Origin: Dunaliella salina | Taxonomy: Eukaryota; Chlorophyta; Chlorophyceae; Chlamydomonadales; Dunaliellaceae | Reading direction: 5' to 3' | DNA length: 10,019 bases | NCBI GenBank assembly: GCA_002284615.2 | Contig: MU070624.1 | Span: forward strand, 2,352 to 12,370 | Shown: positions 1 through 6,789 of the stretch, piece by piece | How positions within the stretch are numbered: the stretch's first letter is position 1 | Layout of the letters: each line of letters opens with the position of its first letter | Translations under genes and position numbers: made by a program | Notes under the pieces: model-generated | The model's input: only the letters and a program-made list of their open reading frames with translations | Told to the model about the DNA's origin: nothing | Databases searched by the model: none

Positions 1-135
1 CCCACAAGGCAAGGAGGACTGGAAGGCGTTGAAGTCCCACAAGGCAAGGAGAACTGGAAGGCGTTGAAGTCCCACAAGGCAAGGAGGAATGGAAGGCGTT
101 GAAGTCCCACAAGGCAAGGAGGACTGGAAGGTGTC
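1..135. repeat. 35-bp minisatellite, about 3.8 units
   Basis: Units start at 1, 36, 71 and 106, each beginning cccacaaggcaaggag and ending gcgttgaagt. The copies differ by single substitutions, and the last decays after about 125. The array begins at the window edge, so its true length is unknown. A degenerate half unit (agtcccaggcaaggagg) recurs near 189-205. Since 35 is not a multiple of three, the array is unlikely to be protein-coding in a fixed frame. It probably expanded by slippage or unequal exchange. Confidence 0.95.
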
Positions 136-244
136 GCCCAGCTGGCGCCCACACCCAGGCCAGAGAGGGGAGGAGAGTGCTGGGGAAAGTCCCAGGCAAG
201 GAGGCCTCCAGAACCTGCACTAAGGCTAGCCCTTCACAATGCAG
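136..244. other. Unassigned spacer between minisatellite and retroelement copy A
   Basis: This stretch holds a degenerate minisatellite half unit and otherwise no recognisable gene. The open frame that crosses it starts inside the minisatellite and has no recognisable domain. It forms the left flank of the inserted element at 262-1372. Confidence 0.5.
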
Positions 245-261
245 GGACTGCCTAGGCCAAG
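245..261. repeat. Target-site duplication, left copy (element A)
   Basis: GGACTGCCTAGGCCAAG occurs here and, without mismatch, at 1373-1389. The two copies flank the element at 262-1372 exactly. The flanking bases differ (G at 244 versus T at 1372; G at 262 versus A at 1390), so the duplication is 17 bp. This length is typical of target-primed reverse transcription by LINE machinery and too long for most DNA transposons. Confidence 0.9.
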
Positions 262-873
262 GTTACAAGGTAAGTTTTAGCCTTCAGCCATGAAGTCTGG
301 CTGCTCAGCTTTCCTTAGAAAACCAAGTGAATACAGTATAACACACAGGCAGGGGAAAAGACACATGTAAAAAGCAGACATGTAGAAAAGAAACATGGCA
401 GTGTCTGCATGTAAGGCAGAAAAGCAAGCAGCAAAAAGGGAGCATGCAAAATAGAAGTAGCTCGAGTTATTGGATTAAGTGTCTGTCATCATGCTCAGGT
501 AGCATGCACGCGAATGCAGGTTTCCACAGTACACAACCAAGCCAAGAAAATTGCCTTATACGCACAGAACTACGCGTGTTCTGCCCACAAGGGCAAGCAG
601 TATGCAGTTCAGCGCTCAAACCACAAAGGAAAACAGCGCACTCACAAGCGCCCACGGCCGAGGGACCTCAAGTAAATTCTGTCTACATGGACCCCAAGGT
701 GAGAGCCCGGGTTCCCTCACACATTGTGCACCATGCAGCACGCGCACACACTACTGAATTGCCCTCAGACACGGCCCCTCGTGAGTCCCCTGCCCTACGA
801 TGCCAGCTTGAGCTAAATACCACAAGCCTCAGTGTGGCCCTCACGAAGCCCNCTCCACACCTCATTCATTCAT

Positions 874-1086
874 TCAACAAGAAGGGGCTTGGCTCACAGC
901 TTGCTCGTGTGCACGCTCTTGGTGCTCGCACTCCCTTTGCCTCTTCCTTTCCTTCTCGCGCCTGCGCTTGAGTTGACAGAATGTAAGTGAGGGCGCGGGG
1001 GTATCCTCAGGGTACTGTGTCGGCAGTGGATCTTCATGTTTTAGCCATCCAACCAGCACGCAGGCAAAAAGCTGCTGTTCTTTCAA
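874..1086 (-). other. Basic overlapping reading frame, copy A (possible ORF continuation)
   Basis: This open frame overlaps the end of the 79-codon ORF in a different register and has no in-frame ATG; it opens after a TGA and runs through WLKHEDPLPTQYPEDTP to a highly basic, helix-prone stretch (KRRREKERKRQRECEHQERA). The same frame is conserved in copy B. It could be reached by frameshifting or splicing, or it may be the original continuation of the ORF, broken in a common ancestor of both copies. Independent translation is unlikely without an ATG. The basic, charged segment would suit nucleic-acid binding or a coiled coil, which is inference only. Confidence 0.35.
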
Positions 1087-1273
1087 GGTAGGGGCTCATT
1101 GGGTGCTGAGACAAACACTGTAGCAAATTGGTTCTGATGTTGGAATCCTGAGCGTTGCGGCCGCTGAAGAAGGCCCACTCCTCCGGATGCAGCAAACCTC
1201 TCCTCAAGAACCAATCGAAGTCATCACTAGTGTAGGAGTTGCCATGCTGTTCATTGCTATGGTTAGCTGCCAT
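1034..1273 (-). CDS. 79-aa ORF of retroelement copy A, unknown function
   Basis: The ORF starts at an ATG (1273-1271) in the context CGATGGCAG and ends at a TGA. I do not recognise the protein. It is polar at the N-terminus (MAANHSNEQHGNSY), followed by an acidic/aromatic stretch (SDDFDWFLRR), LHPEEWAFF, and a conserved middle, NAQDSNIRTNLLQCLSQHPMS. It has no signal peptide or membrane segment. The copy-B ORF has the same length. They differ by a few mostly conservative substitutions (E/D, N/S), a 3-nt in-frame indel after LRR, and 2-nt plus 1-nt indels near the C-terminus that together restore the frame. This could mean recent coding constraint, or simply young copies of one source. Confidence 0.5.
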   Translation of the reverse strand: MAANHSNEQHGNSYTSDDFDWFLRRGLLHPEEWAFFSGRNAQDSNIRTNLLQCLSQHPMSPYLERTAAFCLRAGWMAKT

Positions 1274-1284
1274 CGTAGAAGCCT

Positions 1285-1340
1285 GGGCACTCAGCTCCCC
1301 AGACCCCCCCCGACCACGGGCTTAGGGCACTCAGCTCCCC
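1285..1340 (-). promoter_or_regulatory. Duplicated 16-bp box upstream of the copy-A ORF
   Basis: GGGGAGCTGAGTGCCC (minus-strand reading) occurs at 1300-1285 and again at 1340-1325, exactly 40 bp apart, with a G-rich run between. The boxes sit just upstream of the ORF start. The same pair, with the same 40-bp spacing, is present at 6483-6498 and 6523-6538 in copy B. This could be a promoter or 5'-UTR element; its function is not shown by the sequence. Confidence 0.5.
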
Positions 1341-1372
1341 CAAGCGCAGGGCACGAGAGGCTTTGATTGTCT

Positions 1373-1389
1373 GGACTGCCTAGGCCAAG
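1373..1389. repeat. Target-site duplication, right copy (element A)
   Basis: This is a perfect 17-bp match to 245-261, abutting the 5' end of element A (minus strand). Confidence 0.9.
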
Positions 1390-2094
1390 AAGAAGGGACT
1401 CACCGGGATCATGGAGGGGCACGCAGGTGCAGGCTAAGCGCCAAGGGATGGCCAGGACCAGTCCAGTTGCCAGAAGCAGCAAGCAGGAAGGGGAAAGGGG
1501 AGAAGGGAAAGGAAAAGTGTTGGGGTGACGAGGATGCAGATCCGCAGGTGAGATTGGGCGTCCCTCAAGGTCCGAGCAGGATGAACGAAGGCGCAGCTGC
1601 AGCTGCTGGTGAAGTCTGGGTTGATGCAGGAGTCAAGAGTGCCCGCGGAGCGGGCGGGTGAGTGGATTCGGGAATACAGTTGTGGGGAAATACTGTTGTG
1701 CTGACGTGGCCTGCAAGTGGTCAGCAAGTGGCTCCGGGGGGCACACACNGGGTGATGCAGCAGCAGCTAGGTGCTGTAAGTGGATGTCAGCTTCGTGCAC
1801 AAGGCAGGGGTGCTCGTGCAAGGAGGTGAAGTGTGCAGAAGGGCTCCGGAAGGAGACAAGAAGATTTGCCCCACCGGAGGTGCTCTTTGAATGGTACTGA
1901 GGAGCACAGGGGTTGTGAGTTGCTGCCCCTTCTGCTGAGGCTGCTCCACTGCGCCTCGGCCCGCGCTGCGATGGGTGAAGGCCTGAGGCTTGGTGGAATG
2001 AATGTGTAGCTGGCGAGATTCCTAGAAGATTCCGTGAGATTCGAGACTGAAATGCAGAGCACCTGGCGCAATTGAATGCTGGCACTTGGATTGA
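1390..2094. other. About 700 bp with no supported gene
   Basis: I see no recognisable protein or RNA here. Open frames exist on both strands (the longest, on the minus strand, is about 150 codons at 1633-2085), but they are low-complexity, Ser/Pro/Ala-rich, overlap one another, and contain an assembly N at 1749. Several GTGAG/GTAAG-like donor motifs are present, but without matching coding content I do not call exons. Confidence 0.5.
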
Positions 2095-2174
2095 GTGTAC
2101 CTGGACCCTGGGAGGGGCTGATGGTACTGGAAGGGTGTACTTGGACCCTGGGAGGGGCAGATGGTACTGGCTAA
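2095..2174. repeat. 40-bp tandem duplication
   Basis: The first unit, 2095-2134, begins GTGTACCTGGACCCTGGGAG. The second, 2135-2174, differs at a few bases, mostly near its end. The period is exactly 40 bp. Confidence 0.9.
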
Positions 2175-2243
2175 TGCTTGGGATGCTTCCTTGCTTGAGT
2201 TCCTCCTGTACTACTCACCGGACGCAGCCTGGATATGCGCCGG

Positions 2244-2283
2244 GCTCTGAGTCTGACGATTGCGCTCTGAGTCTGACGATTGC
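2244..2283. repeat. 20-bp perfect tandem duplication
   Basis: GCTCTGAGTCTGACGATTGC is repeated twice without mismatch (2244-2263 and 2264-2283). A related fragment, GGACTCTGACGAG, occurs near 2484. Confidence 0.95.
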
Positions 2284-2954
2284 TGGTGTAGGATGTTACA
2301 CTCGAGCCTGACGGATTGATTCAAAGAGAGAGAGACCAGGGTAACAAACAACCCTGACCACACAAAATAACTGCTTAGCCGAAGCCACAGGAAAATTAAG
2401 AGAGGAAAAGAAATAATACTTTTAGTCTTGCTGCACACAGCAGCAGCCTCAGAAGGCCTGAAGTTTATTGATGACGGAAGTCGGACTCTGACGAGTCCTC
2501 CAGCTACACAAGACACTGATGACAGAGTTGCTAAGGCACAGAAGGAGCAAAGAGGAACACAAGGACACTGAGTTGCTCTCACTGGAGCTTGCAAGGCAGA
2601 ACTGAGGACTGCACAGCTGGGTCTCTACTAACAAAGGTTTGGTGCATGGGCATGCACACTCTTGCATAAGTATCTGAAGGCTTGAAGTCCACTGGGAAAC
2701 TTGCCCCCTGAGGCACAGGGCATAAAGACACACAGATACAGGTTTCCTGGCCTGTTCAGCCAGTGGCCCCATGAAATCACCAAAAGGAGACATGGTACAC
2801 CAGGTTCACATGCACACAAGCTAGGAGTCTCTCCAGGTTTGCAACAGGGGCTGTAGAAGAAGCCTATGGTACAGGAGCTAAATCCCAATCACTCATGCTC
2901 CAGCTACACGAAGCGCACGCGGATGCTCTCACGCATGACAGTATCCGCTTCACC
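2284..2954. other. About 670 bp with no supported gene
   Basis: Only weak signals occur: a short hairpin at about 2338-2358 (CAGGGT / ACCCTG around an 8-9 nt loop) and short unsupported ORFs on the minus strand. From roughly 2850 upward the minus strand may still be a tail of the LINE fragment at 2955-3395; similarity to the plus strand after 7608 is patchy (shared ccataggc). Confidence 0.45.
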
Positions 2955-3395
2955 AAGAGAAAGCAGAAGCAAGAAGTCAGTGGGGATCAGGTGGGTTACT
3001 GGCAGTAGCCCGTGCCTGATCTTGTTGATGAGAGTTGAAGAAAGTTTTCTCAATAGTGCGTCTGGTGCTGGCAAGTTTGTAGGCATACAGGACAGAATGA
3101 GCATGAAGCCTCCGAGCAACCTTGGTGGCCTTGTAAGTGTCAAGACCAAGCTCCTTTAGAGGCTCCAATGTGTGTGGGGTGTAGATGAATCCTCCCACAC
3201 CTAACAGGATAGTATGGAGGGTGACCTGAGCTGAGGCTCTAGAAAGATGACGACAAAGGTCGCGGTGCTGCTGCTTGGAGGCCTCAAGCTGGCTGTTGGG
3301 CCGCGTGTCCTCACAGTACTTCTACAAGGTGGATATGTCTCTGATCTGGGTGGAGCTGACTGGGGTCACCAGCCTTGGATGTGGGTGGACTGGAA
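2955..3395 (-). pseudogene. LINE C-terminal nuclease (RLE-like) fragment, copy 1
   Basis: Minus-strand translation gives KYCEDTRP, then a QLEASKQQH region, then VTLHTILLGVGG, an IYTPHTLEPL segment and LHAHSVLYAYKLASTRR. The same string of motifs follows the PD-(D/E)XK core of the LINE at 3702-4172 and recurs at 5705-6415 and 8215-8345. The position expected for the catalytic Glu-x-Lys reads Leu-stop-Lys (TAG at 3324-3322), so the active site is broken. The 5' side is truncated near 3395, next to the 3' region of another LINE copy. With 5705-6415 it forms an inverted repeat. It is a decayed, non-functional remnant. Confidence 0.75.
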
Positions 3396-3701
3396 CCTTG
3401 TAACCTTATAGGACCTACAGATTCCTGAGCACTCAACAAATACCCTCCCAAAGTATATTTTCCCTCATCGTTTAAACTGAAATTTCCCTCAAAAAAAGTC
3501 TACGCTGGTACTTACCAGCGTGCCCTAAGGAGGGATCCAACAGTTAGCACTGGCACCAACAGTGAGCCCCACCAAAGAAGGCTAGCTATGAGCAGCCCAG
3601 CTAATGAGGGTCCGTTGGGTTGTCGGCCATCCGTCCGGCTGCGCACCTCGCTGTCCTGTACGCAGCCCTCCCTGTAGCCCCCTCCCCCAAACCCACATTG
3701 C
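3396..3701 (-). other. Probable 3' untranslated tail of the LINE at 3702-5582
   Basis: This 306-bp non-coding stretch lies immediately downstream (minus strand) of the LINE stop codon. It contains a T7 run and no recognisable gene. The boundary with the older LINE fragment at 2955-3395 falls near 3395-3412, where ccttgtaacctta occurs on the plus strand. No poly(A) tail or clear target duplication was found, so the true 3' end is not fixed. Confidence 0.45.
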
Positions 3702-4172
3702 TTACTGAATTGGATGGCATTTTTTTGTGTTGTGTATTTTTGTTAGGGACTTTACGGCGTGATAGTGGAGTTGTTTGGCAGTCTTGTGAGCTTTGTCTTT
3801 TGTTAGGCCAAGTTTGCAGTGGGGATCGATAGTGTAGGGATTGAAGATAGTCCCAGCAACTCCAATTAGGATAGTATGTAGTGTGATTCTATTATTGCGG
3901 TGTGTGCCCCGAAGAGATCTTGTGCGTAAGCTTTCAATGGTGTGTTTGTGCTGATTTTGTGCAGTGTGGAGAGTTTGTTCGGGTTTGGTGTCAGAACAAA
4001 ATTTGAGCTCAATGCGGTGGATACCTCTGTCTCTAGGATTCATATCCTGCGGGTGATGTGTGGAGCCCCTGCCTTCTAGGGGTACAACTATAATGCCATC
4101 AGGGCGACTGAGCTGTGTATTTAAATCCAGAAAACCACCAAATTTGGTGGTTTTCTGGATGGAAACAGCCAA
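3702..4172 (-). pseudogene. LINE PD-(D/E)XK (restriction-like) endonuclease domain
   Basis: Numbered from 4172 (not a true start), RPDG places Pro24-Asp25 at about 4103-4098, and HRIELKFCSDTKP gives Glu55-x-Lys57 at about 4010-4002, the PD...ExK layout of restriction-like LINE endonucleases. Downstream come the NQHKH helix, ITLHTILIGV and the family tail (YTIDP, KTAKQLHYHAVK), ending at TAA (3704-3702). The other fragments in the window read KYCEDTRP/THTILLGVGG-type motifs at the same points. The catalytic triad appears intact here, but the segment is cut off from the knuckle by a stop and frameshift, and a perfect 36-bp palindrome sits in its N-terminal part. Confidence 0.7.
4125..4160. repeat. 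Perfect 36-bp palindrome
   Basis: The half-site ATCCAGAAAACCACCAAA is followed directly by its exact reverse complement with no spacer. It lies inside the nuclease segment of the LINE, where it encodes IQKTTKFGGFLD, about 20 bp before the PD motif codons. A perfect zero-loop palindrome this long is not expected by chance and could extrude as a cruciform or reflect a fold-back repair event. Confidence 0.95.
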
Positions 4173-4245
4173 TGTGGAATGTGTCGATGGACAGTGTTTG
4201 GAATTTCCATACCCAGAGAGCGTAGTCTCTCTGTATTACATGCAT

Positions 4246-4542
4246 CTATAGGGATGATGTAAGGCCGAAGTCTCCTTTGCTTATTGCTTCACCATAGATG
4301 CTGAGTGCTTGATGGTGGCGATTAATATTCATACTGATTATCTGTGGGTGAGTGCACCTGAGTAGGGTATGGGAGGTGCTATCAGGTGTACCACAAAGAA
4401 GGCAAAGAGAAGGCCTGGGTTGGCCACTGAAGTGTCTGGCATGTTTGCCATTGTAAAGGGTGTCTGTTTGACATTTGAGGACAATGGTTTGTTCTTTAGG
4501 AGTTATAAAGCCAAAAAGCATAACTAATTTTTGAATTGGCAA
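4246..4542 (-). pseudogene. LINE CCHC zinc-knuckle segment
   Basis: Cys-x2-Cys-x7-His-x4-Cys (CLLCGTPDSTSHTLLRC, at about 4404-4354) is preceded by TLYNGKHARHF and followed by RHHQALSIYGEAISKGDFG, a spacing typical of the knuckle between RNase H and the terminal nuclease in RLE-bearing LINEs. It is in a different frame from the RNase H ORF, so an indel lies near 4530, and it ends at TAG (4248-4246). In intact relatives it probably contacts nucleic acid during target selection. Confidence 0.75.
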
Positions 4543-5357
4543 TGGTGAGCATTGGACAACCTCAGCAAGCCCTGCCAGTTTTGGTAGCTATAAGTGCTGA
4601 GGTTTGCTGTTCCCAATTTGTGTTTTGCATGCACTACTTGTTTCAGTTTGCCATGGATGTTTGAAAGGGCAAGGTTTTCTGTGTGAGAGCAATGTGTTGT
4701 GGCAGATGCAGCAAGCCAATAGAGATGAAAGAAAGGAGTTTCTGCCTGGTTGAGTGAGGCATTAGCTCCATCAGGTAGCATAGCTGCTTGATGAGCAAGG
4801 GCATCCGCGCTTTCATTACCAAGGATGCCACAGTGTGATTTTACTTTGTAGAAGTGGACAGGGCCTTTTGAAGCATTAATGCAGGCTACGATTTCTTTGA
4901 GCAGTGGTGTATGTAAGTGCGTGGACATATCTATGGGTTTCAGAATCTCGTTTTTAATTTGATTGAGTGCCGAAGAACTGTCAGTCGCAATTGAAGTGTG
5001 CCCTTGCTGTAGAGCTATCAGGATTGCAGCGAGTTCTGCTCTGTTAATAGTATAAGTGGGACCATGGCCTTTGGGATTTATTGTGCAGGTTACAGTTTCA
5101 AAGGAGGAGGTGTCTTCCGGGATGAAAAAGGATGCTCCTGCCTGCTGTGTATTATTGTTGCTGGACTTTATGACACTACGATCTGTGTACGTTAGGTGTC
5201 GCCAGCCTGGGATCTTTGGTTGCAGGGGTTGCAGGTATGGTTGTATGTTAGGTGTACTTGTTCTTTGTTGGTTGCAGACTTCAAAAATGTTGTGCGTGTC
5301 ATGATGCAAGAGTGCAAATCTTTTCCTCCATGTGCAGGTTGCTTTAAAAGACGCCCC
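4524..5357 (-). pseudogene. LINE RNase H domain (catalytic residues intact)
   Basis: This is open from just after the TAG at 5360-5358 to a stop at 4524, without an ATG start (a fragment of a longer polyprotein). Numbering from 5309, the RNase H type 1 signature is complete: Asp43 in LTYTDRS, Glu92 in NRAELAAIL, Asp110 in IATDSSSAL, and His159/Asp169 in VKSHCGILGNESADALAHQA. In LINEs this domain degrades the RNA strand of the RNA/cDNA hybrid. The usual TDGS reads TDRS, a change at a non-catalytic position. A frameshift near 4530 separates it from the CCHC knuckle. Confidence 0.88.
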
Positions 5358-5360
5358 CTA

Positions 5361-5582
5361 GCCCCATGTGGGATTCACATGAGCAGCAATCGGAGTGAGA
5401 TGCTGTTGTAGTCCTAATAGACATGCAAAGGTGTTGTCCCGGTGTACATATTGCAAGGGTGTCATGCTAACGACTGGGAAATCATTGGAAAAGCAATAAC
5501 ATACAGCAAGAGAGGATCTTCCTGGGCCATAGAGATCAGTTGGTGCGGTACTTTGGTGCGTTTCCTTGGTGCGGTTCTTCCC
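5361..5582 (-). pseudogene. LINE segment upstream of RNase H
   Basis: The segment is 74 codons open, bounded by in-frame TGA (5585-5583) and TAG (5360-5358), in the same frame as the RNase H ORF below it. It includes APTDLYGPGRSSLAVCYCF, then MTPLQYVHRDNTFACLLGLQ. Reading through the TAG gives KATCTWRKRF leading into the RNase H part, so it belongs to the same ancestral polyprotein. I recognise no catalytic motif; by position it would be linker between reverse transcriptase and RNase H. Confidence 0.55.
5540..5578. repeat. Three tandem 13-bp units
   Basis: TTGGTGCGGTACT, TTGGTGCGTTTCC and TTGGTGCGGTTCT lie in tandem at 5540, 5553 and 5566, at the 5' edge of the recognisable LINE coding. Because 13 is not a multiple of three, the expansion shifts frame, which may explain why the LINE frame cannot be followed further upstream. 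Confidence 0.85.
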
Positions 5583-5857
5583 TCACAAAGAAAGGCTCAC
5601 TTCTAGCTGCCCTGATGCAATATTAGTTGTTCCCATGAAAAGAGTGCCAAGGACTGATTCCGGTATTCATTAAGGAGTGCAGGGGGGCGCGGGGGAAGCA
5701 GGGAGCACTCAGTGCCAGCCACATCCACTTACTTCCAAGGTCCGTCACCCTAGGCAGCTCCTCCCGGAACAGAGGCATGTCCATCTTGTGGAATTCAACT
5801 ACTATGGAGACACCCGGCCCAAGAATCAGCTTGAGGCCTCCAAGTAGCAACACTGCG

Positions 5858-6125
5858 ACCTATGTCTGGTTACAGGCCTCCGTGTTTCCGCTGAGCTACC
5901 CTTGTAAGCGGATACAGCCTAAGTTGCACAATACGCCGTATCAGACCCCAAATACGGCGTATTCGTATCAAATACGTCGTATTCGTATTCCCGTATCCGT
6001 ACCAATTTCACTAGATTTAGCAGGATTTTGCTGGATTTTTGCCGTATCCGTACTCGTATTCGTATCCGTATCCGTATTCCCGTATTGTGCAACTTAGGAT
6101 ACAGCAATGTCACCTTACCTATGTC
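5858..6125. mobile_element. Short insertion with 9-bp TSD, host of the MITE
   Basis: ACCTATGTC at 5858-5866 is duplicated at 6117-6125. Copy 1 of the LINE fragment has a single such site and no insert, so 5867-6116 is an insertion. Removing the nested MITE and one copy of its target duplication leaves about 63 bp. Read on the minus strand this short piece contains TAGCTCAGCGG, resembling a tRNA box A, and ends CCTGTAACCA, close to the TGTAAC end of the 1.1-kb elements. It could be a truncated tRNA-derived SINE, but I see no box B, and the call rests mainly on the TSD and the empty site. Confidence 0.55.
5918..6098. mobile_element. 181-bp MITE with 18-bp terminal inverted repeats
   Basis: CCTAAGTTGCACAATACG (5918-5935) is the exact reverse complement of 6081-6098. 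ATACAG flanks it on both sides (5912-5917 and 6099-6104); the match can be read as 8 bp (GGATACAG) if the terminal GG of the right end belongs to the target, so superfamily cannot be fixed from TSD length. The interior is mostly a degenerate hexamer array of CGTATC/CGTATT either side of an AT-richer core near 6001-6045. No transposase is encoded, so it would need one supplied in trans. Confidence 0.9.
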
Positions 6126-6399
6126 GCCACCTTTCAAGGCCTCAGCTCAAGTCACCCTCCATACTATCCTGTTAGGTTTGGGTGAGGTCATCTACACCTC
6201 ACACACAATGGAGCCTGGACACTTACAAGGCCATCAAGCTTGCTTGGAAGCTTCATGCTCGTAGTGTCCAGTATGCTTACAAATTTGCTAGCACCAGACA
6301 AGCTCTCGAGAAGACTCCTTTCAACTCTCGTTAGCAAGATCAGGCACAGGCTGCTGCTTGTAACCTCCTGGTCCTCACAAACTTCTTCCTTTTGTTACT

Positions 6400-6415
6400 C
6401 TTGATAAAGGGGTTA
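6400..6415. repeat. Target-site duplication, left copy (element B)
   Basis: CTTGATAAAGGGGTTA matches CTTGGTGAAGGGGTTA at 7593-7608 with two A/G differences. The empty site in LINE copy 1 (minus strand, near 2955) reads cttggtgaagcgg, showing that the right-hand version is ancestral. This is a 16-bp target duplication, slightly diverged, suggesting an older insertion than copy A. Confidence 0.75.
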
Positions 6416-6482
6416 TTTAAAATGAAATAGTTGGGGGACTACAAATGTAAGCACAAACAAAGCCTCTCTTGCCTTGCGCTTG

Positions 6483-6538
6483 GGGGAGCTGAGTGCCCCA
6501 AGCCCGTGGTCGGGGGGGGTCTGGGGAGCTGAGTGCCC
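6483..6538 (+). promoter_or_regulatory. Duplicated 16-bp box upstream of the copy-B ORF
   Basis: GGGGAGCTGAGTGCCC is at 6483-6498 and 6523-6538, 40 bp apart, flanking a G8 run; the second box ends 11 bp before the ATG. The arrangement is identical in copy A. The overlapping G tracts could also form a G-rich RNA structure in a 5' UTR. Confidence 0.5.
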
Positions 6539-6549
6539 AGGCTTCTACA

Positions 6550-6789
6550 ATGGCAGCTAACCACAGCAATGACCAGCATGGCAGCTCCTACACTAGTGAT
6601 GACTTCGATTGGTTTTTGAGGAGGTTGCTGCATCCGGAGGACTGGGCCTTCTTCAACGGCCGCAACGCTCAGGATTCCAACATCAGAACCAATTTACTAC
6701 AGTGTTTGTCTCAGCACCCAATGAGCCTCCCTACCCTTGGAATAACATCAGCTTTTTGCCTGCGTGCTGGTTGGATGGCTAAAACATGA
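6550..6789 (+). CDS. 79-aa ORF of retroelement copy B, unknown function
   Basis: I chose the ATG at 6550 (ACAATGGCAG, a good eukaryotic context) because identity with the copy-A protein begins there; the frame is open upstream, but that part overlaps the G-rich boxes. The protein reads MAANHSNDQHGSSY, then SDDFDWFLRRLLHPEDWAFF, NAQDSNIRTNLLQCLSQHPM, and ends in LRAGWMAKT. I do not recognise it; no zinc ligands, signal peptide or transmembrane segment stand out. It may be an ORF1-like or captured host segment. Whether it is translated is unknown. Confidence 0.5.
   Translation: MAANHSNDQHGSSYTSDDFDWFLRRLLHPEDWAFFNGRNAQDSNIRTNLLQCLSQHPMSLPTLGITSAFCLRAGWMAKT

Larger units (their letters stand above)
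262..1372 (-). mobile_element. 1.1-kb retro-inserted element, copy A (unrecognised family)
   Basis: The element reads on the minus strand and is about 90-95% identical by eye to the plus-strand copy at 6416-7592. Its 5' end (1372) is about 40 bp shorter than in copy B, while both copies share the same 3' end, cttaccttgtaac, immediately before the target duplication. Variable 5' truncation, a fixed 3' end and a long TSD are hallmarks of non-LTR retrotransposition. No poly(A) tail is present; the 3' end contains TGTAA, the green-algal poly(A) signal. In order it holds a duplicated 16-bp box, a 79-codon ORF, an overlapping basic frame in another register, then about 600 bp without obvious coding. 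No reverse transcriptase is present, so it is non-autonomous or a retrocopy. One N lies at 852. Confidence 0.85.
3702..5582 (-). mobile_element. 3' part of a RandI/Dualen-like LINE (RNase H + CCHC + PD-(D/E)XK)
   Basis: Coding on the minus strand runs in pieces from about 5582 to the stop at 3702. In order: a 74-codon open segment (5582-5361), TAG at 5360-5358, an RNase H segment (5357-4524), a frameshift near 4530, a CCHC knuckle (4542-4246), then stop/frameshift damage and the PD-(D/E)XK segment (4172-3702). RNase H followed by CCHC and a restriction-like endonuclease is the C-terminal order I expect for the green-algal RandI/Dualen LINE group. The reverse transcriptase is not in the window, so the copy is either 5'-truncated near 5582-5600 or decayed beyond recognition there. 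It is inactive as it stands. Confidence 0.75.
5705..6415 (+). pseudogene. LINE C-terminal nuclease (RLE-like) fragment, copy 2, interrupted
   Basis: The plus strand carries the same motifs as copy 1: VEFNYYGDTRP, QLEASK-stop-QH, then after an insertion VTLHTILLGL, IYTSHTMEP and an ALEKT-like tail. The Glu of the ExK motif is kept (5791-5793), but Lys is Asn (5797-5799), and TAG at 5845-5847 interrupts it. It is inverted relative to copy 1 at 2955-3395. Two younger insertions cut it: 5867-6116 (with a MITE inside) and 6416-7592. The LINE sequence appears to resume briefly after 7608. Confidence 0.75.

Noticed and set aside
1..135. CRISPR array
   Set aside because: The 35-bp units are directly adjacent with no spacers; this is a minisatellite in eukaryote-like DNA.
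1633..2085. 150-codon minus-strand open frame
   Set aside because: Low-complexity Ser/Pro/Ala composition, an N inside it, competing open frames on both strands and no recognisable domain.
2468..2525. Box C/D snoRNA (TGATGA and CTGA motifs)
   Set aside because: The motifs are imperfect, a terminal stem is missing and there is no guide context; this can arise by chance.
5871..5917. tRNA gene (TAGCTCAGCGG on the minus strand)
   Set aside because: Only a box A-like string is present. There is no box B, the D-stem does not pair properly and no cloverleaf can be drawn.
5919..6137. Arg-Ile repeat protein (RIRIRIRVRIR)
   Set aside because: It is translation of the CGTATY hexamer array within the MITE, not a gene.
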